This document shows, one piece after another, positions 34,436 through 42,839 of a stretch of DNA of 64,000 bases. How positions within the stretch are numbered: the first letter of the stretch is position 1; every line of letters starts with the position of its first letter. The DNA is taken from assembly GCA_020636405.1 (NCBI GenBank), contig JACJXW010000004.1, forward strand, positions 2,153,501 through 2,217,500, written 5' to 3'. The notes under the pieces were generated by a model. The model was given only the letters and a program-made list of their open reading frames with translations, was not told where the DNA came from and ran no database searches. Source of the stretch: Lewinellaceae bacterium (GTDB lineage: Bacteria > Bacteroidota > Bacteroidia > Chitinophagales > Saprospiraceae). A program made the position numbers and the translations under genes.

Positions 34436-34921
34436 TTATTTGAACAAGTTACGCACCTCTGCAAAAATGAATGCTGCAGCAGCAATAGCCACCAATGCAA
34501 TGGATGTAGAGATGCCACCGCTGATAAACTTGAGGTTGTTCGACGTAAATACTGCGCCGGTCTCTTCAAATTTATCGATGGCACCCTGGATATAGGGCGT
34601 AGCATCGCCGCTTGCTGTAGAGTAGGTGACAAAGAAGACAACCAGCAGGAAGCCAAAGCCGAGGATGCCCTTCATAGACCCTTTGAAGTCACTGGCGACC
34701 TGCATCAGCCCGAAGCCTACCATAGCGAGGGCTGCGACGACAGTGAGGAAGATCGCACCGCTCAGGCCAAAGTTGAAGATGGTAGTTTGGTCCTGCTCTT
34801 CTTCCGGGAGAGCGGAGAACTCACCTACGCCGGCGAGCACCATCACCAGAAAGATGATTGTTATCAATACACCTAACCCGAAGGCCAGCGCCTGGCCATT
34901 TTTGGTTAAGAATTTATACAT
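34436..34921 (-). CDS. Membrane protein of the ExbB/ExbD operon, unknown function
   Basis: 161 residues with four hydrophobic helices (about 9-31, 48-72, 85-103 and 132-155). No motif recognised. It sits between exbB and exbD with 9-15 bp spacers, a position in which such a protein is commonly found in Bacteroidota, so it may be a component or assembly factor of the TonB energising complex. Confidence 0.7.
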   Translation of the reverse strand: MYKFLTKNGQALAFGLGVLITIIFLVMVLAGVGEFSALPEEEQDQTTIFNFGLSGAIFLTVVAALAMVGFGLMQVASDFKGSMKGILGFGFLLVVFFVTYSTASGDATPYIQGAIDKFEETGAVFTSNNLKFISGGISTSIALVAIAAAAFIFAEVRNLFK

Positions 34922-34936
34922 GATAGTAGGTTTCTC

Positions 34937-35788
34937 TTATTTCTTAAAAATGTTGTTGGCAGCCATGATGTCAACCAGAGCGATAGAAGCGTCTTCCATC
35001 TTGTTGACGATCCCGTCGATCTTACTGACGATGTAGTTGTAGAAGATCTGAAGGATGATGGCTACGATGAGGCCGAATACCGTGGTCAGAAGGGCCACCT
35101 TGATACCGCCGGCAACAACCGAAGGAGAAAGGTCACCAACAGCTTCGATGCGGTCGAAGGCCTGGATCATACCAATTACCGTACCCATGAACCCGAGCAT
35201 CGGGGCAATGGCAATGAAAAGAGAAATCCATACCAGGCCTTTCTCCAAAAGGCCCATTTGAACGCTGCCATACGAAACGATAGCTTTTTCTACAGCTTCG
35301 GGGCCTTCATCAGCGTTTTTCAGCCCTTCATAAAGGATGCTGGCGGTTGGGCCCTGCGTAGACTTGCAGACTTCCATGGCGCCCGAGACATCGCCGGACT
35401 TGAGCTTCTCATCGATCCGGGACAACAGCTTGTCCGTGTTCGTGGTTGCGATGTTAAGCGTGATGATGCGCTCAATACAGAATGCCAGGCCAAGGATCAA
35501 ACAGACCAGTACGAAGCTCATGAAGCGCCAGTCACCATCGATGAAGTACTTCTTCAGAACCTGGTAGCCGCTTTGCGGCTCGTCTGCAGCTTCCTCTGCT
35601 GCGGGAGCGGGAGCGGGCTCGGGCTGTTCAGCCGGGGCTGCTTCTTCTTCAGCGGCCATAGTGTCGGTGTCCATTTGTTCGGTACCTTCCTGGTCACCAC
35701 CTTCTGCATCCTGCGCATATACGAAATTGCCGGAGTATACTGCCAAGCCGAATACCAGCAGCAGTGCTATTAATTTTCGCATAGTCAA
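34937..35788 (-). CDS. exbB: ExbB/TolQ/MotA-family proton channel protein
   Basis: 283 residues. A first hydrophobic segment like a signal peptide (1-25, ending NFVYAQ) precedes a Glu/Ala/Pro-rich stretch (about 26-70), and then three membrane helices. The conserved region of the channel (WISLFIAIAPMLGFMGTVIGMI … ALLTTVFGLIVAIILQIFYN) is at about 190-260. The acidic/proline insert before the first channel helix is typical of Bacteroidota ExbB. Powers TonB-dependent transport. First gene of a four-gene operon. Confidence 0.92.
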   Translation of the reverse strand: MTMRKLIALLLVFGLAVYSGNFVYAQDAEGGDQEGTEQMDTDTMAAEEEAAPAEQPEPAPAPAAEEAADEPQSGYQVLKKYFIDGDWRFMSFVLVCLILGLAFCIERIITLNIATTNTDKLLSRIDEKLKSGDVSGAMEVCKSTQGPTASILYEGLKNADEGPEAVEKAIVSYGSVQMGLLEKGLVWISLFIAIAPMLGFMGTVIGMIQAFDRIEAVGDLSPSVVAGGIKVALLTTVFGLIVAIILQIFYNYIVSKIDGIVNKMEDASIALVDIMAANNIFKK

Positions 35789-35840
35789 TACGGTTTTACG
35801 ATTGTTTTTGAAAGTTTAGTTGTACACTAAGTTGGTTTAG

Positions 35841-35928
35841 CGGAGAGAGAGGGATTCGAACCCTCGATACCCTTTTGGGGTATACACGCTTTCCAGGCGT
35901 GCCTCTTAAGCCACTCGAGCACCTCTCC
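35841..35928 (-). tRNA. tRNA-Ser(GGA)
   Basis: On the minus strand the transcript starts GGAGAGGTGCTCGAGTGG and ends TCGAATCCCTCTCTCTCCG. The 7-bp acceptor stem closes, the anticodon loop reads CTGGAAA (anticodon GGA, Ser), a long variable arm (TATACCCCAAAAGGGTATC) typical of class II tRNAs is present, and GTTCGAATC forms the T loop. CCA is not encoded. Confidence 0.97.
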
Positions 35929-35988
35929 AATCCTTATTAAACCTGCAGCGAGCCTGTATGAAAGCAGGTCAAAATCGCTCGCCCTGAG

Positions 35989-35996
35989 CAAATATA
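35989..35996 (-). promoter_or_regulatory. -7 box for tRNA-Ser
   Basis: Minus-strand TATATTTG, about 61 bp upstream of the tRNA 5' end. No clear -33 element. Confidence 0.5.
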
Positions 35997-36115
35997 GTTA
36001 TTAAGAACTTTTTGCCAATGCTGAACAACACAAAAATTGTAAAAAGATGGAACATATCAAAATTTTGAACCGCAGTAAAGCTTTGTGTTGCCTACATATT
36101 ATTTTACTCAACCCT

Positions 36116-36916
36116 CTAATTCCCTATGGAGCCGCCGTCTGCCACAACTGCTGAAGGAAAAAGCCGCTCCGCATTTTTTGTGGTCACCTCGGCTACTTCC
36201 CGGAAAGAAATCCCTTTAATAGCGGCCAGCTTTTCGGCCACCAGCCGCACGTATGCGCTTTCATTACGCTTTCCGCGCCTGGGTACCGGCGCCAGGTAGG
36301 GGGAGTCGGTTTCCAGTACTACATGCTCCAGCCCGGCCTTCTCCATTACCTTGTCCAGCCCGGCATTTTTGAAAGTCACTACTCCGCCGATGCCAAGATA
36401 GAACCCCAGGCCTATAATGCGGCGGGCCTGTTCTTCGGTTCCGGAAAAACAATGAAAGACGCCGGTGAGGCGCTCGTCTTTGGCCTGCTCTACCAGCTCG
36501 ATCAGGATATCCGTAGCCTCGCGGGAGTGGATGACAATGGGCACACCCAGTTCCTTTGCCCAATCTACCTGAATGAGAAAAGCCTCTTTCTGCTGTTCGA
36601 GGAACGTCTTGTCCCAGTATAGGTCAATGCCGATCTCTCCGACTGCACAGAACGGGCGCTCGTCCAGCCATTCGCGAACGATGGCCAGCTCTTCTTTAAA
36701 ATTCTCCTTTACCGAACAGGGGTGCAGCCCCATCATGGCGAAACAGCGGCCGGGATAGGCTTCTTCGAGGTCCAGCATCCGGGTGATCGAGGAGCTGTCT
36801 ATGTTGGGGAGAAAGAATTGTTCTACCCCGCTATCCAGCGCCCGCTGTATCATTTCCTCGCGGTCTTCGTCGAACTCTTCCAGATAAATGTGGGTATGCG
36901 TATCGATCAAGCGCAT
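36116..36916 (-). CDS. tatD: TatD-family metal-dependent deoxyribonuclease/hydrolase
   Basis: 266 residues from the ATG at 36916. The metal-binding His pair is in LIDTHTHIYLEEF, the catalytic acid in GEIGIDLYWD, and further ligands are in IVIHSREATDIL, GVFHCFSGTEEQA and LETDSPYLAPVP. These enzymes are 3'-5' DNA exonucleases or hydrolases. The open frame extends 147 codons further upstream, but that part has no homology, crosses a -7 promoter box and includes an intergenic repeat, so it is rejected. Confidence 0.95.
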   Translation of the reverse strand: MRLIDTHTHIYLEEFDEDREEMIQRALDSGVEQFFLPNIDSSSITRMLDLEEAYPGRCFAMMGLHPCSVKENFKEELAIVREWLDERPFCAVGEIGIDLYWDKTFLEQQKEAFLIQVDWAKELGVPIVIHSREATDILIELVEQAKDERLTGVFHCFSGTEEQARRIIGLGFYLGIGGVVTFKNAGLDKVMEKAGLEHVVLETDSPYLAPVPRRGKRNESAYVRLVAEKLAAIKGISFREVAEVTTKNAERLFPSAVVADGGSIGN

Positions 36917-36935
36917 TACGGATTTTTCTTTTCCA

Positions 36936-36943
36936 CAAAGGTA
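36936..36943 (-). promoter_or_regulatory. -7 box for tatD
   Basis: Minus-strand TACCTTTG, 20 bp upstream of the chosen ATG. It supports the short start. Confidence 0.5.
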
Positions 36944-37103
36944 TAGATTATATTTTAAACGATTTTGGTGGGTAAAGGGCAGAAAATGAAATGGCTCCCT
37001 CTGATCTGAAATTAAAGAAAGTGAGAAAAATTTTACTCCGAGCCATTGATACTGGCCGGGATTACCTATTTTCCACCAATGGAGGGATTTTGGATGCCGG
37101 CCT

Positions 37104-37132
37104 CCTTCGCCATCACCTTCGCCAAGGCTGCG
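37104..37132. repeat. 29-bp dispersed repeat D, copy 1
   Basis: CCTTCGCCATCACCTTCGCC plus AAGGCTGCG; 28 of 29 bases match the reverse complement of 42797-42825. Translated on the minus strand it reads RRSLGEGDGEGG, a phrase often seen in spurious frames of Bacteroidota, indicating an intergenic repeat. Confidence 0.85.
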
Positions 37133-37186
37133 GCGCTCGAAGAAGGCTACGGCGGCTGAGAGAAGTGGGAAACAGTAATCATTAAT

Positions 37187-37825
37187 ATGGCTAAGAAGAA
37201 AAAATACTACGTCGTTTGGGAAGGCAACAACCCGGGAGTTTATGACAGCTGGACGGACTGCCAATTGCAGATCAAAGGTTACCCTGGTGCCAAGTACAAA
37301 TCCTTTTCTTCCAAAGAAGAGGCCGTAGCCGCTTTTCGCGGTAGCTTCGATGAACACATCAGCTCCGGCAGCCCCGGCAAGGCGAAACCCAAACCTGCCG
37401 TCTCAGAAGAGGCCCGTAAAGAGATCGTGTGGGACAGTATTAGCGTGGACGCCGCCTGCGCCGGCAACCCGGGCGTGATGGAGTACCAGGGGGTTGATAC
37501 CCGAACCAAAGCCCAGATTTTCCACAAAAAATTCAGCCTCGGCACCAATAACATCGGGGAATTCCTGGCCATCGTCCATGCCCTGGCCCTCTTCAAGCAA
37601 AAAGGCATCAACACACCTATTTATACGGACTCCAAAACGGCTATGAGCTGGGTCAGGCGCAAAAAGGCCAATACCCAACTGGTACGCAACGCCAAAACCA
37701 AACTGATCTGGGAACTCATCGCCCGGGCTGAAACCTGGCTGAAAAACAATTCCTGGGACAATCCCATCCTGAAATGGGATACGGAGCGGTGGGGAGAGAT
37801 CCCGGCAGACTTCGGGAGGAAGTGA
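37187..37825 (+). CDS. rnhA: Ribonuclease H with N-terminal viroplasmin (RNase H1 hybrid-binding) domain
   Basis: 212 residues. The N-terminal 45 residues (KKKYYVVWEGNNPGVYDSW … GAKYKSFSSKEEAVAAF) are the hybrid-binding/viroplasmin domain. The RNase H core follows a linker, with acidic residues in SVDAACAGNPG, the Glu of NIGEFLAIVHAL, the Asp of IYTDSKTAMSWV and the Asp of WDTERWGEIPADFGR. It removes RNA from RNA/DNA hybrids. Length and layout match the Bacteroidota type. Confidence 0.93.
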   Translation: MAKKKKYYVVWEGNNPGVYDSWTDCQLQIKGYPGAKYKSFSSKEEAVAAFRGSFDEHISSGSPGKAKPKPAVSEEARKEIVWDSISVDAACAGNPGVMEYQGVDTRTKAQIFHKKFSLGTNNIGEFLAIVHALALFKQKGINTPIYTDSKTAMSWVRRKKANTQLVRNAKTKLIWELIARAETWLKNNSWDNPILKWDTERWGEIPADFGRK

Positions 37826-38088
37826 AGCAGTGTAAAAGTGTAAGAGTGTAAAAGCCTGTCTCTATAAGTGCCTGTTCCTGAAGCGATTAGGCGTGTATGG
37901 AAATCGGAAAATGTAGTCCCGAGCTCAAGCAGAGACTATTCCATTAACTGTGCTTTTTTCAAAAACGGGTACTGATTTTCAAGTACCTGTGAATTCCGAA
38001 CAGCGCCCTCAAGCAGGGCGGGGCATTTCCACTGCATTTCTACACATTTCCATATGTTTCGCTATTTGTGTCCAGGTACTTACGCCCG

Positions 38089-41000
38089 TCATTCAATAGC
38101 CCCTTCCACCTGTCTCAGGATGGCTTCAGGCAGTTCCTGCAGTGCATTCTTTCCGATGGAAACATCGAAATCTTTCCTGGCTTCTTTCCCTTTGAAGAGT
38201 TTGCCGTATACCCGCACTTTATCGCCCTTGCGCTGATAACGCCCTTTCAGGGAGTAGGCTTTGGTATATTCCGGGATATCGACATAGATCAGCTGGGCGC
38301 CCATGCCTTTGGCAGACAATTGCTGAAAGTGTTCTTCCAGCAACTTTCCAATTTCCAGGACATCGTCGAACAGCAACTCATCCTGGAAGTAATTGCGGAC
38401 GAATACCGGTTTGGGTGAGCTCAGATGGATATTCACCGCTTCGTTATTGATCCCGATATCGAAACTGCCCTTGATGGGGCCGTCCGCCATGGGTTGCTGG
38501 ATACCTCCGATGTCCTCGGCAAGCAGGGGCACTTGTTTCTGCGCGAATTCGAACAAGCGGGCGACATCAACGTATTGCCCTTCCCGGAGGGCGAGCCCGT
38601 CAACACCCTGGAGCAGGCTGTAGGTCAATAGCCCTTGTCCGTATTTACTGGCCTCGTAGCTGACCTTATCGGAGGCGCTGCCGGCAATGACGAACATGCC
38701 GGTGCGGTCCTGCATGCGGTCTAAAGCCCGAACCTGTGAGGAACTCAGGGCCTTCTGGCCAGCGGAGAGGGATTCGACCAACTTGCCGGAGTTGCAGGCA
38801 TCAATAATGAGCACCTGTTTTTGGGCGGGAATAAGATTGATCCATCGGGTCAGTTCAGAGCTGGAAACGGCGCGGGAAAGGCGAATGCCGTCATCGCTGA
38901 GGTCCTGGTTGGCCATCTCCTGGGTGAGGTAATAAAACTGGGCCCGGTCGGCATCGCCGTAGGTAATGCCATGGCCGGAAAGGTATACGAGCAGGATGTC
39001 CTCTGCCCTGGTTTGTTTTTCGAAGGCCTTGAAGGCATCCAGGATATTGGCCTTCGTGGGGTGCATGGCGATGTCAGCCGTGTCGGTAGTAAGAAGTTGG
39101 ACGAAGACCGCATCCATCCCGAAAAGCTGCCCTCCGGACTGTTGAACGGCCTGTGCCATGGCGGTTGCATCCTTCCCGGAGTATTTAAGGTCCAGCTGAT
39201 TGCCGGAATAATCGGCGGTGCCGATGATGATGGCGTACAGTGCCGGGTCATTTACGGCATCAAAGGAAGGGGCGAAACCCGAGGGCTCTCCTTCGCCTTT
39301 GGCTCGCCGGATATTGGGCGTATAAGTCAGTTCGAAAGGGCTGCTCTTGAGCCAGCCGGCCTGGTTGTAGGCCCGTATTGTAATCCTGTTCGTGCTGTCC
39401 GGATGAGCATAAAAGTAACGGCCAAAATCCTCCAGCCCAATCCGGAGGGAACTGTCTCTGCTCCCGGACGGCCTCCGCTCGGGGTTGGCCTCCTCCAGGA
39501 TCTCCTTGTCATTGATGAAAAGGCTTACTTTCCCAATTCCACCGCTACGCGCCCTGAGCTGGATGTAGAGGGAATCCTGCCGGATCTCTGCTTCCACTTC
39601 AGGATACAGGGGGACGGTTTCGAGGCGGGACACCGACCGGATAGGGTCATCCGAAAACCCCAGCAATTTGGGCAACAGCCCGGGTTCGTAGTACCTTTCT
39701 TTGAGCTGCTCCAGTTCGATCGTTTCCTGCCCCACCGCGTAGTAGAGCTTATTCATGGCGTGGGGCGAGGCATCAAAAAGGCCGGAGGGGGTGATGGCTA
39801 CCCAGCTTTCTGCATCCAGGAAGATAATTTGGGCTATAAAGGTTTGGCTTCGGGCATCCCAGATATCTATCCGGCCGTCGGTGCAGAGGTAGACAAACCG
39901 GCTGTCGGAAGAGGCCTTGGCCTGGTCTACCGTAGCCATACCTTTATGTATTTTGGTACTTTTGTTTGCCTTATTGTCTTTGATGACAACACTATTGTTG
40001 TAATTATTGATGAAGGCCAGTTGGAAAGAGCCGTCGGGGGCATCGACTCTAGTAGTCGATGGCCAGGAAATAAACCGGGGAGCAAATAGCGGATTATCTT
40101 TGATCTCTGTTCCAGGGCTGGACAGGTCTGCTATGGAAAGGGGCTTTGAGGTTTTGCGCACTTGCTCCAGGCCTACCTTTGCGAATCCGCTTTCCCAACC
40201 TCTTTCAAAATATATATCCTGATCAAACAACTCTACTCTCTCGGTGAAGAAACTACTGTCTATTACCGTTTTCAGCCAATTTTGCTGGAGGTCGAACAAC
40301 AGCACCTTATGCACTTTAAGAATGGTATCAGCAGGAGCAGAGATACAGGGGCGAAGGGAAAGCAGTAGCTTTTTCCCCTGGTCGAATTCGGCAATGGTAC
40401 CAATTTCCTGGCAGTAGCATTCGTAACTATCCGAAGCCTGGCCTTGTGTTTTGGAGGGTAAGGAAAACAAAATGGGGGAAGTAAGGTCAGGATCGGATTC
40501 CTTCAGGCCCTCAGCGGATAGGGCCAACCCATAAGGATTGCCGGTGGTTGCTTCCATGCGCTGCCAGAGATCGAACCGCTCGGATAAAAAGGGAGCAATT
40601 TCATCTCCTTCGAAAATGCGTACTGGCAGGCCATTATCCGGATCGTTAAGGGCTAACTTATCAGGCTGATACTCGTAATTCCCTCCCTCTCCCCATTCCT
40701 GGAGGGAAAGCTCCATGTCGAGTTCGGCCGAGGGATGGAAATAGAAAGTATCATTTCCGGAGGATAAACCCAACTGCCGGGGTATGTAGTACCAGTCGCC
40801 AAAATATAGTTTCTCATCATCTATGTCGCCCGCTGGCGATCCAAGCAGGTCGAGTACGGATTTTTCCTGCTCCAGGTCAAATAGCTCCAGCCTGAATTCG
40901 TTAGGCATAACAGAATTCATGATCCAGCCTCCGGGATTCCCATACTTCAGGCAAAACCTCCCATCTTTAGAAAGGAACTTCTCTGCCAGGCGGGAAAACA

Positions 41001-41418
41001 TATCTCCTGATCTGGATCGGATAATGATCTCCCTGCCTTCATCGATCAGTACTTTTAATATCCCGCTGGCACATTCGATGAATAATGCCTTGCTATCAGG
41101 GGAGAACCAGTATAGGCCGGAAATGTCCGGAATTTCTGCCAGGCTGCTTATTAGAGCATCAGGAGCGGCCACCCTTCTGATGGGGCGCAGTGGGTTGGTG
41201 CGCCAGATCCATATTTCAAGAGGGCCGGATCCCGTGAGGGAACGGGGGGCGGGGGTACCCATCATCTGGGCGATAAGCTGGCCGTTAGGAGAAACAACGG
41301 TGTGGATGGTTGCCTCAGGATCCGGCTTCAACCAGGGGATAAAAAGCTCGGGTTTTTGAGCAAAGAAAGGGGAGGTGGCCGTGATCAGGACAAGGAATGG
41401 CAACAGGGTTTTTCTCAT
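38089..41418 (-). CDS. Exported WD40-like-caspase protein
   Basis: 1109 residues from the ATG at 41418. A signal peptide (1-20, ending SPFFAQ) is followed by about 500 residues of WD40-like beta-propeller (for example SPDSKALFIECASG, ITPSGLFDASP), a beta-sandwich (about 600-700) and a caspase-like peptidase C14 domain (about 725-990) with His816 in YLSGHGITYG and Cys875 in LIIDACNSGKL. A C-terminal domain of about 110 residues (ISSPKPVFVRNYFQDE-like) ends it. The order is the reverse of the cytoplasmic caspase-nSTAND protein at 17.6-22.4 kb, and this one is secreted to the periplasm. Function unknown; the caspase core is probably active. Confidence 0.85.
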   Translation of the reverse strand: MRKTLLPFLVLITATSPFFAQKPELFIPWLKPDPEATIHTVVSPNGQLIAQMMGTPAPRSLTGSGPLEIWIWRTNPLRPIRRVAAPDALISSLAEIPDISGLYWFSPDSKALFIECASGILKVLIDEGREIIIRSRSGDMFSRLAEKFLSKDGRFCLKYGNPGGWIMNSVMPNEFRLELFDLEQEKSVLDLLGSPAGDIDDEKLYFGDWYYIPRQLGLSSGNDTFYFHPSAELDMELSLQEWGEGGNYEYQPDKLALNDPDNGLPVRIFEGDEIAPFLSERFDLWQRMEATTGNPYGLALSAEGLKESDPDLTSPILFSLPSKTQGQASDSYECYCQEIGTIAEFDQGKKLLLSLRPCISAPADTILKVHKVLLFDLQQNWLKTVIDSSFFTERVELFDQDIYFERGWESGFAKVGLEQVRKTSKPLSIADLSSPGTEIKDNPLFAPRFISWPSTTRVDAPDGSFQLAFINNYNNSVVIKDNKANKSTKIHKGMATVDQAKASSDSRFVYLCTDGRIDIWDARSQTFIAQIIFLDAESWVAITPSGLFDASPHAMNKLYYAVGQETIELEQLKERYYEPGLLPKLLGFSDDPIRSVSRLETVPLYPEVEAEIRQDSLYIQLRARSGGIGKVSLFINDKEILEEANPERRPSGSRDSSLRIGLEDFGRYFYAHPDSTNRITIRAYNQAGWLKSSPFELTYTPNIRRAKGEGEPSGFAPSFDAVNDPALYAIIIGTADYSGNQLDLKYSGKDATAMAQAVQQSGGQLFGMDAVFVQLLTTDTADIAMHPTKANILDAFKAFEKQTRAEDILLVYLSGHGITYGDADRAQFYYLTQEMANQDLSDDGIRLSRAVSSSELTRWINLIPAQKQVLIIDACNSGKLVESLSAGQKALSSSQVRALDRMQDRTGMFVIAGSASDKVSYEASKYGQGLLTYSLLQGVDGLALREGQYVDVARLFEFAQKQVPLLAEDIGGIQQPMADGPIKGSFDIGINNEAVNIHLSSPKPVFVRNYFQDELLFDDVLEIGKLLEEHFQQLSAKGMGAQLIYVDIPEYTKAYSLKGRYQRKGDKVRVYGKLFKGKEARKDFDVSIGKNALQELPEAILRQVEGAIE

Positions 41419-41498
41419 GAGGATAAACATTTGAGCGTGCTCGACAAGATATTGAATTTGTGCAAGCTGACAAAGGTTACCCCAATGAGCCCGTATCT

Positions 41499-42059
41499 CT
41501 ATCTGGGAAGCGGGAACTTCATCCTATAATCCACCTTCACCTTGCCTTTCTTGATATCCTCCAGCTTGCGGCGCACCAGCCTCCTTTTGATCGGCTTGAG
41601 GTGCTCGGTGAAGAGGATGCCGTCGATGTGGTCGTATTCGTGCTGGATCACGCGGGCGTTGATGCCGGTGAAGACTTCTTCCTGCTCTTCGAAGTTCTCA
41701 TTGAGGTAGCGCAGGCGGAGCTGAGGGGGGCGGTCTACATCGCCGCGCACGTCGGGAATGCTCAGACAGCCTTCTTCGTAGGTCCAGGGCTCTCCGGCTT
41801 CCTCTATTTTGTAGGCGTTGATGAAAACCTTTTTGATGCCTTCATCCTCCTTGCCTTCTTCCATGATCTGGATGGTATCGACCACGAAGAGACGGAGGGA
41901 TTCGCCCACCTGAGGAGCGGCCAGGCCAACGCCTTCAGCGTGGTACATCGTTTCCCACATGTTTTCGATGAATTCCGGGAGCCCGGGATGGCCGGGGTTG
42001 ATGTCTTCCGCCTTTTTCTTCAGAACAGGCTGCCCATATGCGTATATCGGTAATAACAT
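41499..42059 (-). CDS. def: Peptide deformylase
   Basis: 186 residues. All three motifs are present: GVGLAAPQVG (motif I), EEGCLSIPDV (motif II, metal Cys) and QHEYDHIDG (motif III, metal His pair and catalytic Glu). It removes the formyl group from nascent N-formyl-Met. 8 bp separate it from ruvX, which lies upstream on the same strand, so they form an operon. Confidence 0.98.
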   Translation of the reverse strand: MLLPIYAYGQPVLKKKAEDINPGHPGLPEFIENMWETMYHAEGVGLAAPQVGESLRLFVVDTIQIMEEGKEDEGIKKVFINAYKIEEAGEPWTYEEGCLSIPDVRGDVDRPPQLRLRYLNENFEEQEEVFTGINARVIQHEYDHIDGILFTEHLKPIKRRLVRRKLEDIKKGKVKVDYRMKFPLPR

Positions 42060-42067
42060 CGCTTGCT

Positions 42068-42484
42068 TTAGCTTCTTTTGGTTTCCAGATAATCTTGCAG
42101 TATTAATACAGCGCTAACCTTGTCGACCAGCCCTTTATCCCGGCGTTTTTTCTTTTTGGCGCCGCTTTGCAGGATAATTTGCTTGGCCTCTTCGGAAGTG
42201 AAGCGCTCATCATGAGTAACAACTTCAATATCGGGAAAAAGTTTTTTCAACCGTCGCACAAAACCCACGACCAGATGGTGGATCTGTGCCGGATTGCCGT
42301 CCGGATAAAAAGGCTCTCCCACGACGATGGCCTCCACCTCCTCCTGCTCCAGGTAACGCTGAAGGTAGTCCTCCAGTTCTGAAGTGGCCACCGTGTCCAG
42401 GCCATTGGCGATGATCTGCAGAGGGTCGGTCACTGCCAGCCCGGTGCGTTTGGTGCCGTAGTCGATGGCGAGAATGCGTGCCAA
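42068..42484 (-). CDS. ruvX: Putative Holliday junction resolvase / pre-16S rRNA nuclease YqgF
   Basis: 138 residues. The RNase H-like fold motifs ILAIDYGTKRTGLAV, VVGEPFYPDGNPAQIH, VVTHDERFTSEEA and the terminal KGLVDKVSAVLILQDYL are standard for RuvX/YqgF. In other bacteria it matures 16S rRNA and helps rescue stalled transcription. First gene of the ruvX-def pair. Confidence 0.97.
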   Translation of the reverse strand: MARILAIDYGTKRTGLAVTDPLQIIANGLDTVATSELEDYLQRYLEQEEVEAIVVGEPFYPDGNPAQIHHLVVGFVRRLKKLFPDIEVVTHDERFTSEEAKQIILQSGAKKKKRRDKGLVDKVSAVLILQDYLETKRS

Positions 42485-42839
42485 GGATTGATAGTTATAA
42501 GGTTATATTGTAACCGTTAGGTATTCCGGGTTTATGGTTTTTCGGTTTTGCGGCCAGGCCCTTCAGGAGGCCGTGTCAGGCTCAACAATAGGCCTGCATG
42601 AGGTAACCGCAATACCACAACACCGAAATACCGTCATGCCTGAACAGGTACGTTATATTGCTGGCCGCAACTCCAGGGTCAACCCAAGATTGCGATCGCC
42701 TGCAAAAATAGAATTTATTGCCCTATACCACAAACTAGTTTTAGATCATAAGAAAAACGGAAGCCCTCCGGAGGCTTGCTCATTTCTCGCCGCCGCCGTA
42801 GCCTTGGCGAAGGTGATGGCGAAGGTGGCCGCCTTCTAC
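42485..42839. other. Gene-free stretch upstream of ruvX
   Basis: 355 bp with no gene signature. Its right end carries repeat D copy 2 (42797-42825). Confidence 0.6.
42797..42825. repeat. 29-bp dispersed repeat D, copy 2 (inverted)
   Basis: CGTAGCCTTGGCGAAGGTGA plus TGGCGAAGG; the reverse complement of 37104-37132 with one mismatch. It lies just downstream of the ABC transporter stop codon. Confidence 0.85.

Noticed and set aside
36917..37357. Upstream extension of the tatD frame
   Set aside because: It crosses a promoter box and a dispersed repeat, and lacks homology; the family starts at the chosen ATG.
38821..40089. 422-codon plus-strand frame
   Set aside because: Antisense to the WD40-caspase gene; no family signature.
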